22,761 bases of DNA from IMG/VR virus record IMGVR_UViG_3300047550_000886, positions 1 through 22,761 of that record. One strand, given 5' to 3'. This document shows positions 9,157-15,887 of the stretch, in pieces. The notes below the pieces were generated by a model. The model saw only the letters and a program-made list of their open reading frames with translations, had not been told where the DNA came from and did not search any database. Both the position numbers and the translations under genes were made by a program. The DNA is from a virus. The number at the start of each line of letters is the position of its first letter. The first letter of the stretch is position 1.

Positions 9157-10739
9157 TGGCTACAGGTAAGGGCAAGTCTACAAAACAAGAGAAGCAAACA
9201 TTTCAAACTAATGTTGCTAGCGCTGTAAAGAGTTTTGAAAAATCTCTTGCCGAAGCACAGAAGACAGTTACCATGGCAGAAAAGACAGGTACTGCCAAAC
9301 AACAAGCAAAGGCTCAAGACCTTTTAAAACAACTTACAGATCTTCAACCTATAATTGATAAGTTAAAGCAGGCTAAGTCACCTACTGGTACATATCAAGG
9401 TCCAATTACTCAATCTCTTGCTGATACGATAAATACTGCTAGAGCACAAGGTACATACGGTGGTGCTGGCTATCAACCTGAAATCGTATATGCTAGAGAA
9501 GCCGATGTTGCTGGATTTGAAGGTTTTTCATCAGATTCATATTTTACTACCAATAGTGCTACTGGAACATCTAATACCGGTAAATACTACTACAAAGGTA
9601 AGGCAGTACCAAGTAGAGAAGAATGGGTAAATTTAATTACCCAGGAAGCAGTTGATGGAGACATAAAAGGTGCAATTGATAGCGCCGGTGGTGGAGATGT
9701 AGGTCTATACGGTGGTGCAGGTTTTTACGGAAGCAGTGGACTATCTGGTGCCATGGGTGGCGCAACAGGTGGAACAGGAATCTCATCTATGGGCCTTGGT
9801 GGCTCAGCAGGTGGAGATACTTGGTGGAATATCTTGCGTTCTAAATTGCTTATAGCAGGCATCCCACAGGCCACTGTAGATAAGTCTAAGAACTATTTCC
9901 AAACTTTGATTACTGACCTTGGTGGCATGGACAATGCATCTATTGACACCGCTGTAGATTACTTCTTCTACTCTAAAGAGTACAAGAGCCTATCAGGTCA
10001 GACTCTTGAATCGCCATATTATACTGACTTTGGTTTCTATAATCAGAAACTAGATAGACCTTTACTTCCTAAAGACCTAGTTCCTACAGTTACTGGGTAT
10101 AAAGACATAAGCAAACAGTATGGAATATCTACTCAATACACAACTAGCGAGTCTATCCAGAAGTATTTAATTAACCAGGTATCAGTTGCCGAGTTTGCCG
10201 ATAGGGTAAATACTGCATCTCTTAAGTCTATTACTGCTGACCCTAACTATGTTAAGTCATTGAAGGCTCTTGGTTACATTACAAATGATACCCAACTAAC
10301 TGACTTCTTTTTGAATGCAGATATTGGAACTACTGAGATGAAGAATCGTCAGAGAAGCGCCGCATTTGTTGCTGAGGCTGTTCGCAGATCCACACCTGAG
10401 ATACCTTTGGTAGATACTGAATTTGCTAAACAGCAGGCTGCTAGATATGCTGATATGGGATATACAGAGGCACAGATTTCAACCCTTGCTGCAACCGGTT
10501 TTGAAAACATAAAAGAACAACTACCTACAGCGGTTAAGTTGGCTCAGATATATGAAACACCAAGAGGAACTACAGCATCTACAACCCTTGGTGCTTCTAT
10601 CCAATCCGAAATGCAACAAGAAGAATTTATGAATGTAGCATCCTCACGCTTGAGGAAACTAGCACAGATGGAACGTGCTAGATATGGTGGAAGTTCAGGC
10701 GTAGGAATACTAGGCTCCAAAGTAACAGGAGCATTTTAG
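9156..10739 (+). CDS. Unrecognised 527-aa protein with N-terminal coiled coil and Gly-rich linker
   Basis: GTG start at 9156 overlaps the previous stop by one base (TAGTG), as in several other junctions here. Residues 1-75 are Lys/Gln/Ala-rich and probably coiled coil. Residues about 170-215 are a Gly-dominated linker (repeats such as GGAGFYGSSGLSGAMGG). The remainder is helical, and includes WWNILRSKLLIAGI, then short repeated motifs of the form Y..MGYTEAQI and LKALGYITNDTQL that suggest tandem helical hairpins, ending in a basic C-terminus. Parts of the design (helical hairpins, a YxxLGY-like motif) recall the 432-aa neighbour. No enzyme motif was recognised. The last gene before the 118-base gap, so it may end a translational unit. 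Best guess is a virion-internal or minor structural protein. Confidence 0.65.
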   Translation: MATGKGKSTKQEKQTFQTNVASAVKSFEKSLAEAQKTVTMAEKTGTAKQQAKAQDLLKQLTDLQPIIDKLKQAKSPTGTYQGPITQSLADTINTARAQGTYGGAGYQPEIVYAREADVAGFEGFSSDSYFTTNSATGTSNTGKYYYKGKAVPSREEWVNLITQEAVDGDIKGAIDSAGGGDVGLYGGAGFYGSSGLSGAMGGATGGTGISSMGLGGSAGGDTWWNILRSKLLIAGIPQATVDKSKNYFQTLITDLGGMDNASIDTAVDYFFYSKEYKSLSGQTLESPYYTDFGFYNQKLDRPLLPKDLVPTVTGYKDISKQYGISTQYTTSESIQKYLINQVSVAEFADRVNTASLKSITADPNYVKSLKALGYITNDTQLTDFFLNADIGTTEMKNRQRSAAFVAEAVRRSTPEIPLVDTEFAKQQAARYADMGYTEAQISTLAATGFENIKEQLPTAVKLAQIYETPRGTTASTTLGASIQSEMQQEEFMNVASSRLRKLAQMERARYGGSSGVGILGSKVTGAF

Positions 10740-10857
10740 AATCCCGACACGGACCAACCAGCCCCGTGCGGTGTACAAGACTGGCAGTACGAGCCAATAT
10801 AGACCCCCCGATTTATATTGAGGCGTGCGACAACTACTAATGATGGGAGAGGTTGCT
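10740..10857. promoter_or_regulatory. Structured non-coding gap ahead of the scaffold and capsid genes
   Basis: This 118-base gap is far longer than any other in the window, where most junctions overlap or are under 70 bases. It can fold into two hairpins: CACGG (10748-10752) with CCGTG (10764-10768), and a 9-bp stem of 10795-10803 with 10812-10820 (one G-T pair) whose 8-base loop holds six consecutive C. The scaffold ribosome-binding site GGGAGAGG (10845-10852) is the only G-rich stretch nearby and could pair briefly with the C-rich loop. A promoter, a processing site or a translational control element would all fit. I see no clear sigma-70 promoter pair and no T-tract. All three frames are locally open, so short coding use cannot be excluded. 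Confidence 0.45.
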
Positions 10858-11346
10858 ATGAGCAACAATCGCGATAACTACTGGGATGATGAAGATGAGG
10901 ATGACGATACTGGTTCCGACCAGTACATTCCAACTTCAGATACAGACCTTGTGAAGAAACTTCGTAAGGCACTTAAGGCTGAACAAAGAAAAGCAAAGGA
11001 ACTGGAGTCCTCTCTTGGAGAGTTGACTAAAGCCCAGCGAGAACGCGTACTAAAGGATGTTCTTACATCCAAGGGCGTGAACATGAAGGTAGCAAAATTC
11101 ATACCTACAGACTTGGAGGCTTCGGAAGAAGCAATCAATTCCTGGTTAGACCAGAATGGTGATGTATTCGGCTTTACTGTCGAACAAAAGCCAGCAGTGG
11201 CTGACCGTGATATTGCAAGTCTAAGGCAGATGGATTCTGTTACTCAAGGTGCTCTTGCGCCCGAACGAGCAGATGAATTAAACATGAAGATCGACAACGC
11301 AGAAAGCGCTGACGAACTTCTTGCATTTCTCCGCTCGCAACAGTAA
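10858..11346 (+). CDS. Scaffolding protein
   Basis: 162 residues. Start chosen at ATG 10858 because of GGGAGAGG at 10845-10852; in-frame GTG/ATG codons at 10825, 10840 and 10843 lie upstream or inside that site. The protein is acidic at the N-terminus (run of D/E at residues 10-17), has a charged coiled-coil region (LVKKLRKALKAEQRKAKELESSLGEL, about 30-60), a middle block with KDVLTSKGVN then AKFIPTDLEASEEAI, and a helical C-terminus rich in Ala/Glu. This arrangement, small size and position one gene before the capsid gene match phage scaffolding proteins, which guide capsid assembly and leave the head. The VLTSKGVN...FIPTD block is one I recall from actinophage scaffolds. It is a plausible substrate for the Ntn-hydrolase at 1088; that link is inference. 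Confidence 0.8.
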   Translation: MSNNRDNYWDDEDEDDDTGSDQYIPTSDTDLVKKLRKALKAEQRKAKELESSLGELTKAQRERVLKDVLTSKGVNMKVAKFIPTDLEASEEAINSWLDQNGDVFGFTVEQKPAVADRDIASLRQMDSVTQGALAPERADELNMKIDNAESADELLAFLRSQQ

Positions 11347-11376
11347 ATTCGTTCATAGTCTAAGGAGACTAATTAA

Positions 11377-12327
11377 ATGGCAAACGTCTATTCAAGTACT
11401 ACCGCCCCTGGTGGTACCGCTGGTGGCGCAGGTCTAGTCCAGAAGGCGTACGATCGTCTTCTTGAGTTCGCTCTCCGCTCAGAACCTCTAATCCGTTCTG
11501 TCGCAGATAAGCGTCCTGCTCGCCAAGCAATTCCAGGTTCAACCGTTGTTCTACAACGCTATGTTGACCTAACAGCAGCAACAACTGCACTCACTGAAGA
11601 TACTGACCCAGATTCAGTCGGAATTTCAACTCCGACATCTGTGACCATTACTCTTGCTGAGTACGGTAATGCTGTTCTCGTAACTCGTGCGTTGGAACTC
11701 TTCAGCCTTGCTGATGTAGACCCAGCGATTGCGAACATCATTGCATACAACCTTGCTGATTCTATCGATAAGGTTGCCATGGCAACTCTACGTGCTGGAA
11801 CCAACGTAATCTACGCAGGTTCTACTGCTACCTCAACAGCAACAATTACTGCTGCTGCAACTCTCGCTTCTTCCAACATCCGTCGTGCTGTTGCTAAGTT
11901 GCGTGCAAACAACGCTAAGGGACGTAAGGGCAACCTATACTGGGTCGGTATTCACCCAGAAGTTTCCCATGACCTCCGTGCTGAGACAGGTTCAGCAGGA
12001 TGGCTCATCCCTCACCAATACGGTGCTAACCAGAATGAAATCTGGGCAGGCGAAATTGGTACCTACGAAGGTGCTTACTTCGTTGAGACCAACCGCATGT
12101 ACAACGCGACTGACGGAGCATCCTCTGCTCGCGTATACCGTACAATTGTTTGCGGTCAGCAAGCACTTGCAGAAGCAGTGGCAGAAGAGCCACATGTAGT
12201 CGTCGGACCAGTAGTCGACAAGTTGATGCGTCACCGCCCAATGGGCTGGTACGGCGTACTCGGCTTCGCTCGCTACCGCGAAGAGGCTTTGTACCGCATT
12301 GAAAGCGGTTCATCAATCGCTTCCTAG
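11377..12327 (+). CDS. Major capsid protein (HK97 fold, N4-gp56-like)
   Basis: 316 residues, ATG 11377 with AAGGAG at 11362-11367. Features fitting an HK97-fold capsid subunit: an N-terminal arm (VQKAYDRLLEFALRSEPLI), an extended-loop segment with ALTEDTDPDSVGISTPTSV, a helix-rich P-domain (ANIIAYNLADSIDKVAMATL, then IRRAVAKLRANN) and an A-domain with LYWVGIHPEVSHDLR. The C-terminus is a beta-rich GWYGVLGFARYREEALYRIES. The TALTED...SVTITLAEYGNAVLVT segment is the type seen in the N4-gp56-like capsid family. Codon choice shifts toward C-ending codons relative to neighbours, as expected for the most abundant virion protein. Preceded by the scaffold gene and followed by a strong inverted repeat. 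It would assemble the icosahedral shell. Confidence 0.9.
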   Translation: MANVYSSTTAPGGTAGGAGLVQKAYDRLLEFALRSEPLIRSVADKRPARQAIPGSTVVLQRYVDLTAATTALTEDTDPDSVGISTPTSVTITLAEYGNAVLVTRALELFSLADVDPAIANIIAYNLADSIDKVAMATLRAGTNVIYAGSTATSTATITAAATLASSNIRRAVAKLRANNAKGRKGNLYWVGIHPEVSHDLRAETGSAGWLIPHQYGANQNEIWAGEIGTYEGAYFVETNRMYNATDGASSARVYRTIVCGQQALAEAVAEEPHVVVGPVVDKLMRHRPMGWYGVLGFARYREEALYRIESGSSIAS

Positions 12328-12337
12328 TTGATTGATT

Positions 12338-12374
12338 CTGAAGGGTAGGCATATTAGAAAAGTCTACCCTTCGG
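12338..12374 (+). terminator. Strong inverted repeat after the capsid gene (candidate partial terminator or mRNA 3' stabiliser)
   Basis: Bases 12338-12350 pair with 12362-12374: core GAAGGGTAG/CTACCCTTC plus flanking pairs, about 13 bp with two G-T wobbles, and an 11-base A/T-rich loop. It lies 10 bases after the capsid stop and just upstream of the next gene's ribosome-binding site. No T-run follows on either strand, so it is not a textbook Rho-independent terminator. A role in lowering read-through or protecting the capsid message from 3' decay is inferred. Confidence 0.6.
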
Positions 12375-12396
12375 GATGAGTCCATAAGGAGGACTA

Positions 12397-12666
12397 ATGA
12401 CGGAATATATCTTCAAAACACCAACGGTGGAAGAAGGTCCTGCGGGTGGGCACAGATTGTTTTATTTCTATAAACTTGACAAAGGTGTGACGATAGTCAA
12501 GTCTGGGTCTACATACTCACAAATACGCTACCCTCTCGACGAAGACCTAGCAAACTATGATATGGTATACTTGGGTGGCAGAGACCATGTCGTAAATGAT
12601 ACGGTCAAAGCAGAACTCATTGCCGGTGGCGTAGGAGTAACAGAAAGTAATTTTACTGCAATATGA
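12397..12666 (+). CDS. Small conserved-type phage protein after capsid gene
   Basis: 89 residues, ATG 12397 with a near-perfect AAGGAGG at 12386-12392. The sequence has an aromatic strand region (HRLFYFYKLDKGVTIV), then SGSTYSQIRYPLDEDLANYDMVYLGG and a short C-terminal helix. I recall very similar short proteins directly after the capsid gene in actinophages, with unknown function; a head-decoration or head-completion role is possible from position. No cysteine cluster or signal peptide. Overlaps the next gene by ATGA, so the two are translationally coupled. Confidence 0.75.
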   Translation: MTEYIFKTPTVEEGPAGGHRLFYFYKLDKGVTIVKSGSTYSQIRYPLDEDLANYDMVYLGGRDHVVNDTVKAELIAGGVGVTESNFTAI

Positions 12667-12968
12667 AACATTGGGAACATCATCCAGAGCCAGTTATTGG
12701 CTGTTTTGGATGTAAAGCCCTGACTCTTGAAATGAATGCAGGGGACGCGAAGCGAGACATTTCTGATAAGAAGTGGAACGCAGAACTTCAAGCCTACAGA
12801 GATGCTAGAGCACAGGGGATACAGCCCAACAGCACTAACATGAGAGATATTGTTGCAGCACATAAAGCATCAGAGGTTATGGGCAAAGCCTATGATGGTG
12901 ACACAATGCCTAAAGCACATAAGATAAACAGAGGCGTAGCCGAAGTTATGAAAGAAATAGGAGCATAA
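12663..12968 (+). CDS. Small CxxC protein, possible metal binder
   Basis: 101 residues, start overlapping the previous stop by four bases (ATGA). The N-terminus holds three histidines (H3, H6, H7) and a CFGC motif (C14, C17), a possible zinc-binding cluster of His and Cys. The rest is charged and helical, with motifs such as NAGDAKRDISDKKWN and GVAEVMKEIGA. Proteins with a short His/Cys start followed by CK and a helical body are common next to actinophage capsid genes in my memory; function unassigned. Ends immediately before the next start (TAAATG). Confidence 0.75.
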   Translation: MKHWEHHPEPVIGCFGCKALTLEMNAGDAKRDISDKKWNAELQAYRDARAQGIQPNSTNMRDIVAAHKASEVMGKAYDGDTMPKAHKINRGVAEVMKEIGA

Positions 12969-13127
12969 ATGCCAAAGGTCGGAAACAAGAAGTTCCCTTA
13001 TACAGCCAAGGGCAAGAAAGCAGCCAAGGCTTATGCAGCGGCTGAGAAGATGGAATCCAGGGCTGAAAAGAAAATGGAAATGAAAAAGGGCATGAAGAAG
13101 ATTGCCAAGAAACGAAAGAGCAAGTAA
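12969..13127 (+). CDS. Tiny Lys-rich basic protein
   Basis: 52 residues, MPKVGNKKFPYTAKGKK at the start, then a Lys/Met/Glu-rich helix and a basic end (KKIAKKRKSK). The start ATG directly abuts the preceding stop, and the stop overlaps the next ATG (TAATG), which argues that this is a real coupled gene rather than a chance ORF. More than a third of residues are Lys or Arg. Nucleic-acid binding or a minor packaged head protein is inferred from charge alone. Confidence 0.6.
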   Translation: MPKVGNKKFPYTAKGKKAAKAYAAAEKMESRAEKKMEMKKGMKKIAKKRKSK

Positions 13128-13297
13128 TGGCTGTAAAAAAGACTCCCATTAAAAAGTCTAATAAAGCCATTAAATCTGATGGCAAAATGACCACTAAAGA
13201 AATTACAAAGATTTACAATAAAGCCAAGAACAAGAAGGGTAAGTATGACCCAACAAAAATTCCAGGCTTTGATTTTGGGAAAGGTACAGGCAGATGA
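13127..13297 (+). CDS. Tiny Lys-rich basic protein
   Basis: 56 residues. Begins MAVKKTPIKKSNKAIKS, contains MTTKEITKIYNKAKNKKG, and ends in a less charged PGFDFGKGTGR tail. It shares one base with the previous gene (TAATG) and four with the next (ATGA). I do not recognise a named family. Composition and the chain of overlapping starts suggest a member of the same cluster of small basic virion or DNA-associated proteins. Confidence 0.6.
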   Translation: MAVKKTPIKKSNKAIKSDGKMTTKEITKIYNKAKNKKGKYDPTKIPGFDFGKGTGR

Positions 13298-13476
13298 GGA
13301 AGTCAAAGAAACATCCAGGATTCAAAGCAGTACAAAAGAAAATCGCACAACGTCAAGGTGTGTCGATGGAACGTGCTGGTGCAATCCTCGCATCTGGAGC
13401 CCGCAAAGCAAGCAAGTCAGCAGTCAAAGCGAATCCTCGTCTTAAGAGAGTTCGCGGAGTTCAGCGGGGTATGTAG
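13294..13476 (+). CDS. Small basic protein with HPGFKAVQKKIA..GVS.ERAGAILAS motif
   Basis: 60 residues. The segment HPGFKAVQKKIAQRQGVS followed by MERAGAILASGARKASKSA and NPRLKRVRG is a type I recall from many unrelated tailed phages, either free-standing or as a C-terminal tail of another protein. Helix-turn-helix-like spacing (KAVQKKIAQRQGVSMERAGAIL) makes DNA contact possible, but no function is established to my knowledge. Starts inside ATGA of the preceding gene and its stop overlaps a GTG start (TAGTG). Confidence 0.7.
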   Translation: MRKSKKHPGFKAVQKKIAQRQGVSMERAGAILASGARKASKSAVKANPRLKRVRGVQRGM

Positions 13477-13619
13477 TGTCATCTGGACAGTATAAGCCAC
13501 ATCGTGGTTTTAACTCCGTCCAGATTAGGGACGGAAAAGTTATTCGCTTAAATAAGAACGGCACCGTAAGGGCAGTACTTGGAAAGTATGGTGAGTATGG
13601 CAAACAAAAGGGATCCTAG
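13476..13619 (+). CDS. Tiny 47-aa protein, GTG start
   Basis: GTG 13476 overlaps the previous stop by one base, the same TAGTG junction used at 9156 and 14682. The product reads MSSGQYKPHRGFNSVQIRDG, then KVIRLNKNGTVRAVLGKYG and a basic end. A beta-hairpin-like middle (VQIRDGKVIRLNKNGTVRAVL) suggests a small folded domain. No family recognised. Its end overlaps the next gene's start by 23 bases in another frame. Junction style is the main support for calling it real. Confidence 0.5.
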   Translation: MSSGQYKPHRGFNSVQIRDGKVIRLNKNGTVRAVLGKYGEYGKQKGS

Positions 13620-13887
13620 GTTAGCAAGAGCCGGAGTCTCTGGCTTTAATAAGCCAAAACGTACTCCTGATCATCCTAAGAAATCACATATCGTGGTTGC
13701 TAAGGAAGGTAGCCAAGTTAAAACGATTAGGTTTGGCGAACAAGGTGCAAGCACCGCTGGTAAGCCAAAGGCTGGAGAGTCCCAGCGGATGAAGATGAAA
13801 CGCAAGTCCTTTAAGGCTCGTCATCGTCGAAACATTGCAAAAGGAAAAATGAGTGCCGCATATTGGGCAGATAAGGTAAAATGGTAA
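13597..13887 (+). CDS. Small phage protein, RFG...RKSFKARH...AAYWADKVKW type
   Basis: 96 residues from ATG 13597; ATG 13588 or a TTG at 13579 in frame are alternatives. The ribosome-binding site is unclear (GGAAAG at 13581-13586 is 10 bases upstream). The body contains PDHPKKSHIVVAKEGSQVKTIRFGEQG and the strongly basic C-terminus RKSFKARHRRNIAKGKMSAAYW. This RFG plus K-SF-ARH plus AAYWA.KVKW pattern occurs in small phage and viral proteins of unknown function as I remember them. It probably binds nucleic acid or another virion protein; that is inference. Ends at TAA 13885-13887, shared with the next ATG. Confidence 0.7.
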   Translation: MANKRDPRLARAGVSGFNKPKRTPDHPKKSHIVVAKEGSQVKTIRFGEQGASTAGKPKAGESQRMKMKRKSFKARHRRNIAKGKMSAAYWADKVKW

Positions 13888-14285
13888 TGGCAAAGAAATC
13901 AATAAAAGTTTCTCAAAACACTATCGATAAAATTAAAAAAATGGGAATGACTGCGGCTCTCAAAAAAGCCGGGACATCTAAGAATGCAGAGTACATTGAA
14001 GGCATCCGCCGTATGTACGGAGAGCGCCGTTTGAGTGCTGCTAGACCTGCTGCTAAGTCGGCAGATGCTGCTCGCGCAGCAGCGGCTAAAAAACCTGCTG
14101 CTAGAAAAGTAGCAAAGTCTGCTGACGAAGCACGTGCTTCTTACGCAAGTTCAAGACCTGCTGCTAAGCCAGCAGCCACAAAGAAGGCTACAGGCAAAGG
14201 CTTGTTCCCAGGAGTTCTATCCGGTAACTACCAGGGTAAGAAGATTACTCGAGGTAAGGTTGTTGGTAAAGGATTCTTTAAGTAA
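13887..14285 (+). CDS. Histone H1-like Lys/Ala-rich repeat protein
   Basis: 132 residues, start at ATG 13887 inside TAATG; an in-frame ATG two codons upstream (13881) is possible. Residues 1-50 form a compact basic helical region (IKVSQNTIDKIKKMGMTAALKKA...IEGIRRMYGERRL). Residues 50-105 are a low-complexity Ala/Lys/Pro tail with a degenerate repeat (ARPAAKSADAARAA, then ARKVAKSADEARASYASS, then RPAAKPAATKK), like histone H1 tails. A short Gly/Lys C-terminus follows (KITRGKVVGKGFFK). Likely role is DNA condensation or charge neutralisation in the head, or a structural tail; inferred from composition. Confidence 0.65.
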   Translation: MAKKSIKVSQNTIDKIKKMGMTAALKKAGTSKNAEYIEGIRRMYGERRLSAARPAAKSADAARAAAAKKPAARKVAKSADEARASYASSRPAAKPAATKKATGKGLFPGVLSGNYQGKKITRGKVVGKGFFK

Positions 14286-14286
14286 A

Positions 14287-14682
14287 ATGTCATACACTAA
14301 ACCAGGTCTACGTGAATCTATTAAGAACCGCATTCTTGCTGGCTCTAAAGGTGGTAGACCTGGTCAGTGGTCTGCTCGTAAAGCACAACTCGTAGCACAG
14401 GCATATAAGAAAGCCGGTGGTGGTTATACCGGTAGCAAGACAAGTAAACAAAAATCTTTATCTAAATGGACTAAAGAGGATTGGGGCACCAAGTCTGGTA
14501 AACCAAGTACTCAAGGCTCTAAAGCAACTGGCGAAAGATACCTACCCAAGAAGGCTCGTCAGTCATTAACTAAAAAAGAATATGCAGCCACCTCCGCTAA
14601 AAAGCGTCGAGATACTAAGGCTGGAAAACAATTTTCAAAGCAACCAAAGTCAATTGCAAAAAAGACTGCGAGGTATAGATAG
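14287..14682 (+). CDS. Small basic phage protein, DUF5872-like
   Basis: 131 residues from ATG 14287, two bases after the previous stop. The frame extends 51 codons upstream, but that part overlaps the preceding gene in another frame and lacks a start context. Contains GGRPGQWSARKAQLVAQAYKKAGGGY (about residues 22-47), KWTKEDWGTKSGKPS (60-74), GERYLPKKA and the C-terminal KQPKSIAKKTARYR. I associate the KWT.E.W.TKSGK...GERYLPKKA pattern with DUF5872; the domain number is from memory. Function unknown; the basic charge suggests nucleic-acid contact. Confidence 0.75.
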   Translation: MSYTKPGLRESIKNRILAGSKGGRPGQWSARKAQLVAQAYKKAGGGYTGSKTSKQKSLSKWTKEDWGTKSGKPSTQGSKATGERYLPKKARQSLTKKEYAATSAKKRRDTKAGKQFSKQPKSIAKKTARYR

Positions 14683-14954
14683 TGGCAGGTATAGCAGGAA
14701 GCACACTCTGTGCTGAATTAAACCGTTTGGCTAATGGCGGAACTTATCCTCTAATGACAGCATTTCTAGATGAACAAGGTGCGGCTAATGCTTGGGCGGG
14801 AACTTCCGGTCTAGGGATTATCGGTGCTCTAAATATCAAAGCGGACGCTTCTCGTCAGCCAGATGACTATAAAGATATTAATGGAATTTGCAACGAACTT
14901 GCCGGTACAACAAATAAATCTGCGGTAGACGCATTAAGGACTATGGCATCGTGA
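14682..14954 (+). CDS. Small protein with N.LAGT-type internal repeats
   Basis: 90 residues, GTG start at 14682 overlapping the previous stop (TAGTG). Four degenerate repeats centred on Asn are visible: LNRLANGG (N14), ANAWAGTSG (N36), LNIKADAS (N51) and CNELAGTTN (N71). The protein is neutral and unlike its basic upstream neighbours, so it marks the switch to neck and tail genes. I recall similar short N.LAGT proteins before the adaptor gene of actinophages; function unknown. It shares GTGA with the adaptor gene, implying coupled translation. Confidence 0.7.
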   Translation: MAGIAGSTLCAELNRLANGGTYPLMTAFLDEQGAANAWAGTSGLGIIGALNIKADASRQPDDYKDINGICNELAGTTNKSAVDALRTMAS

Positions 14955-15880
14955 CAACAACGCTATCAAGTTTAGTTAACGAAATATCTCTCAATATGGC
15001 TGGTTATACATATCAGCAAGATCGTGCTACTAGCCTTGCCTCTGCTATCTCTACTACTACCACTACAGTAATCTCTGTATCTTCTACAGCAGATATTGGT
15101 AAAGGTATTATTGAAGTTGGCGAAGAGTTGATGTGGGTTGAGAACTTTGACCGTGTGGCAAACACAGTAACTATTGCGCCCTGGGGTAGAGGATATCTTG
15201 GTACTACCGCTAGCACTGCTGCCACAAGTAGCAAGGTAACTATTAGCCCAACCTTCCCTAGACATGTAATCAAGCGTGCTATCAATGACACCATCTTGGC
15301 TATGGGTGCTTCAATGTTTGGTGTTAAACAATTAACATTTACCTACAATGCCGCAGTTACTACTTATGAATTGCTAGACGGAGCAAGCAATGTTTCGGCT
15401 GAAAATATATTGGCTATGCATTGGCAAGAGGTTGGTCCATCTAAAGAATGGATACCAGTAAAGCGTTGGTCATTTGAACCATATGCCGATATCACAACTT
15501 GGGGTGGCAGTGCAGCAAGCCCAGCACAAACTGTTAGCGTATATGACTACATTACCCCAGGCAGAACTGTAAAAGTCTTATATGCCACCTCACCTGACCC
15601 ATTATCCTCAGATTCCGATGTCTTCACAACTGTAACCGGCTTACCTTTGTCCTGTAAGGATGTAGTGGTACTTGGAGCCACTTACCGCCTACTAACCTTC
15701 CTAGACCCTGCTAGAGCGGCTCAGGTTAGCCCTCAGGCGGACGAAATTGACTCCAGAAGGCCTTATGACGGCGCCAGTAGGACATTACGTCAGATTCAGG
15801 CTTTGTACGCTCAACGCCTCTCTGAAGAGATTTCAGCACAGCAACAGCAATACCCTCCCCGAGTCCACTTCACCCGATAG
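14951..15880 (+). CDS. Head-to-tail adaptor / tail-tubular-like protein
   Basis: 309 residues, GTG start within GTGA of the previous gene. N-terminal helix (LSSLVNEISLNMAGYT), then a beta-rich domain with GIIEVGEELMWVENFD and APWGRGYLGTTAS (about residues 50-85), then FPRHVIKRAINDTILAM, a central beta region (WEQ-type strands with EWIPVKRWSFEPY) and a helical C-terminus with RLLTFLDPARAAQ and a Gln-rich end. This order resembles head-to-tail connector or tail-tubular A proteins of small actinophages as I recall them, which bind under the portal. The repeat-rich fibre gene follows immediately. An alternative is a baseplate or minor tail protein. Confidence 0.55.
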   Translation: MTTTLSSLVNEISLNMAGYTYQQDRATSLASAISTTTTTVISVSSTADIGKGIIEVGEELMWVENFDRVANTVTIAPWGRGYLGTTASTAATSSKVTISPTFPRHVIKRAINDTILAMGASMFGVKQLTFTYNAAVTTYELLDGASNVSAENILAMHWQEVGPSKEWIPVKRWSFEPYADITTWGGSAASPAQTVSVYDYITPGRTVKVLYATSPDPLSSDSDVFTTVTGLPLSCKDVVVLGATYRLLTFLDPARAAQVSPQADEIDSRRPYDGASRTLRQIQALYAQRLSEEISAQQQQYPPRVHFTR

Positions 15881-15887
15881 GTAAACA

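Noticed and set aside
10825-10857. Earlier GTG/ATG starts for the scaffold gene
   Set aside because: They would place the start within or before the ribosome-binding site GGGAGAGG that fits ATG 10858.
10740-10857. tRNA or named riboswitch in the gap
   Set aside because: No cloverleaf arms or CCA end and no known riboswitch core could be recognised.
12328-12396. Classical Rho-independent terminator after the capsid gene
   Set aside because: The stem is strong but no T-run follows on either strand, so only a candidate partial terminator or stabiliser is reported.
14134-14286. Upstream extension of the DUF5872-like gene
   Set aside because: The added 51 residues overlap the H1-like gene in another frame and do not look like the family; ATG 14287 follows the previous stop closely.
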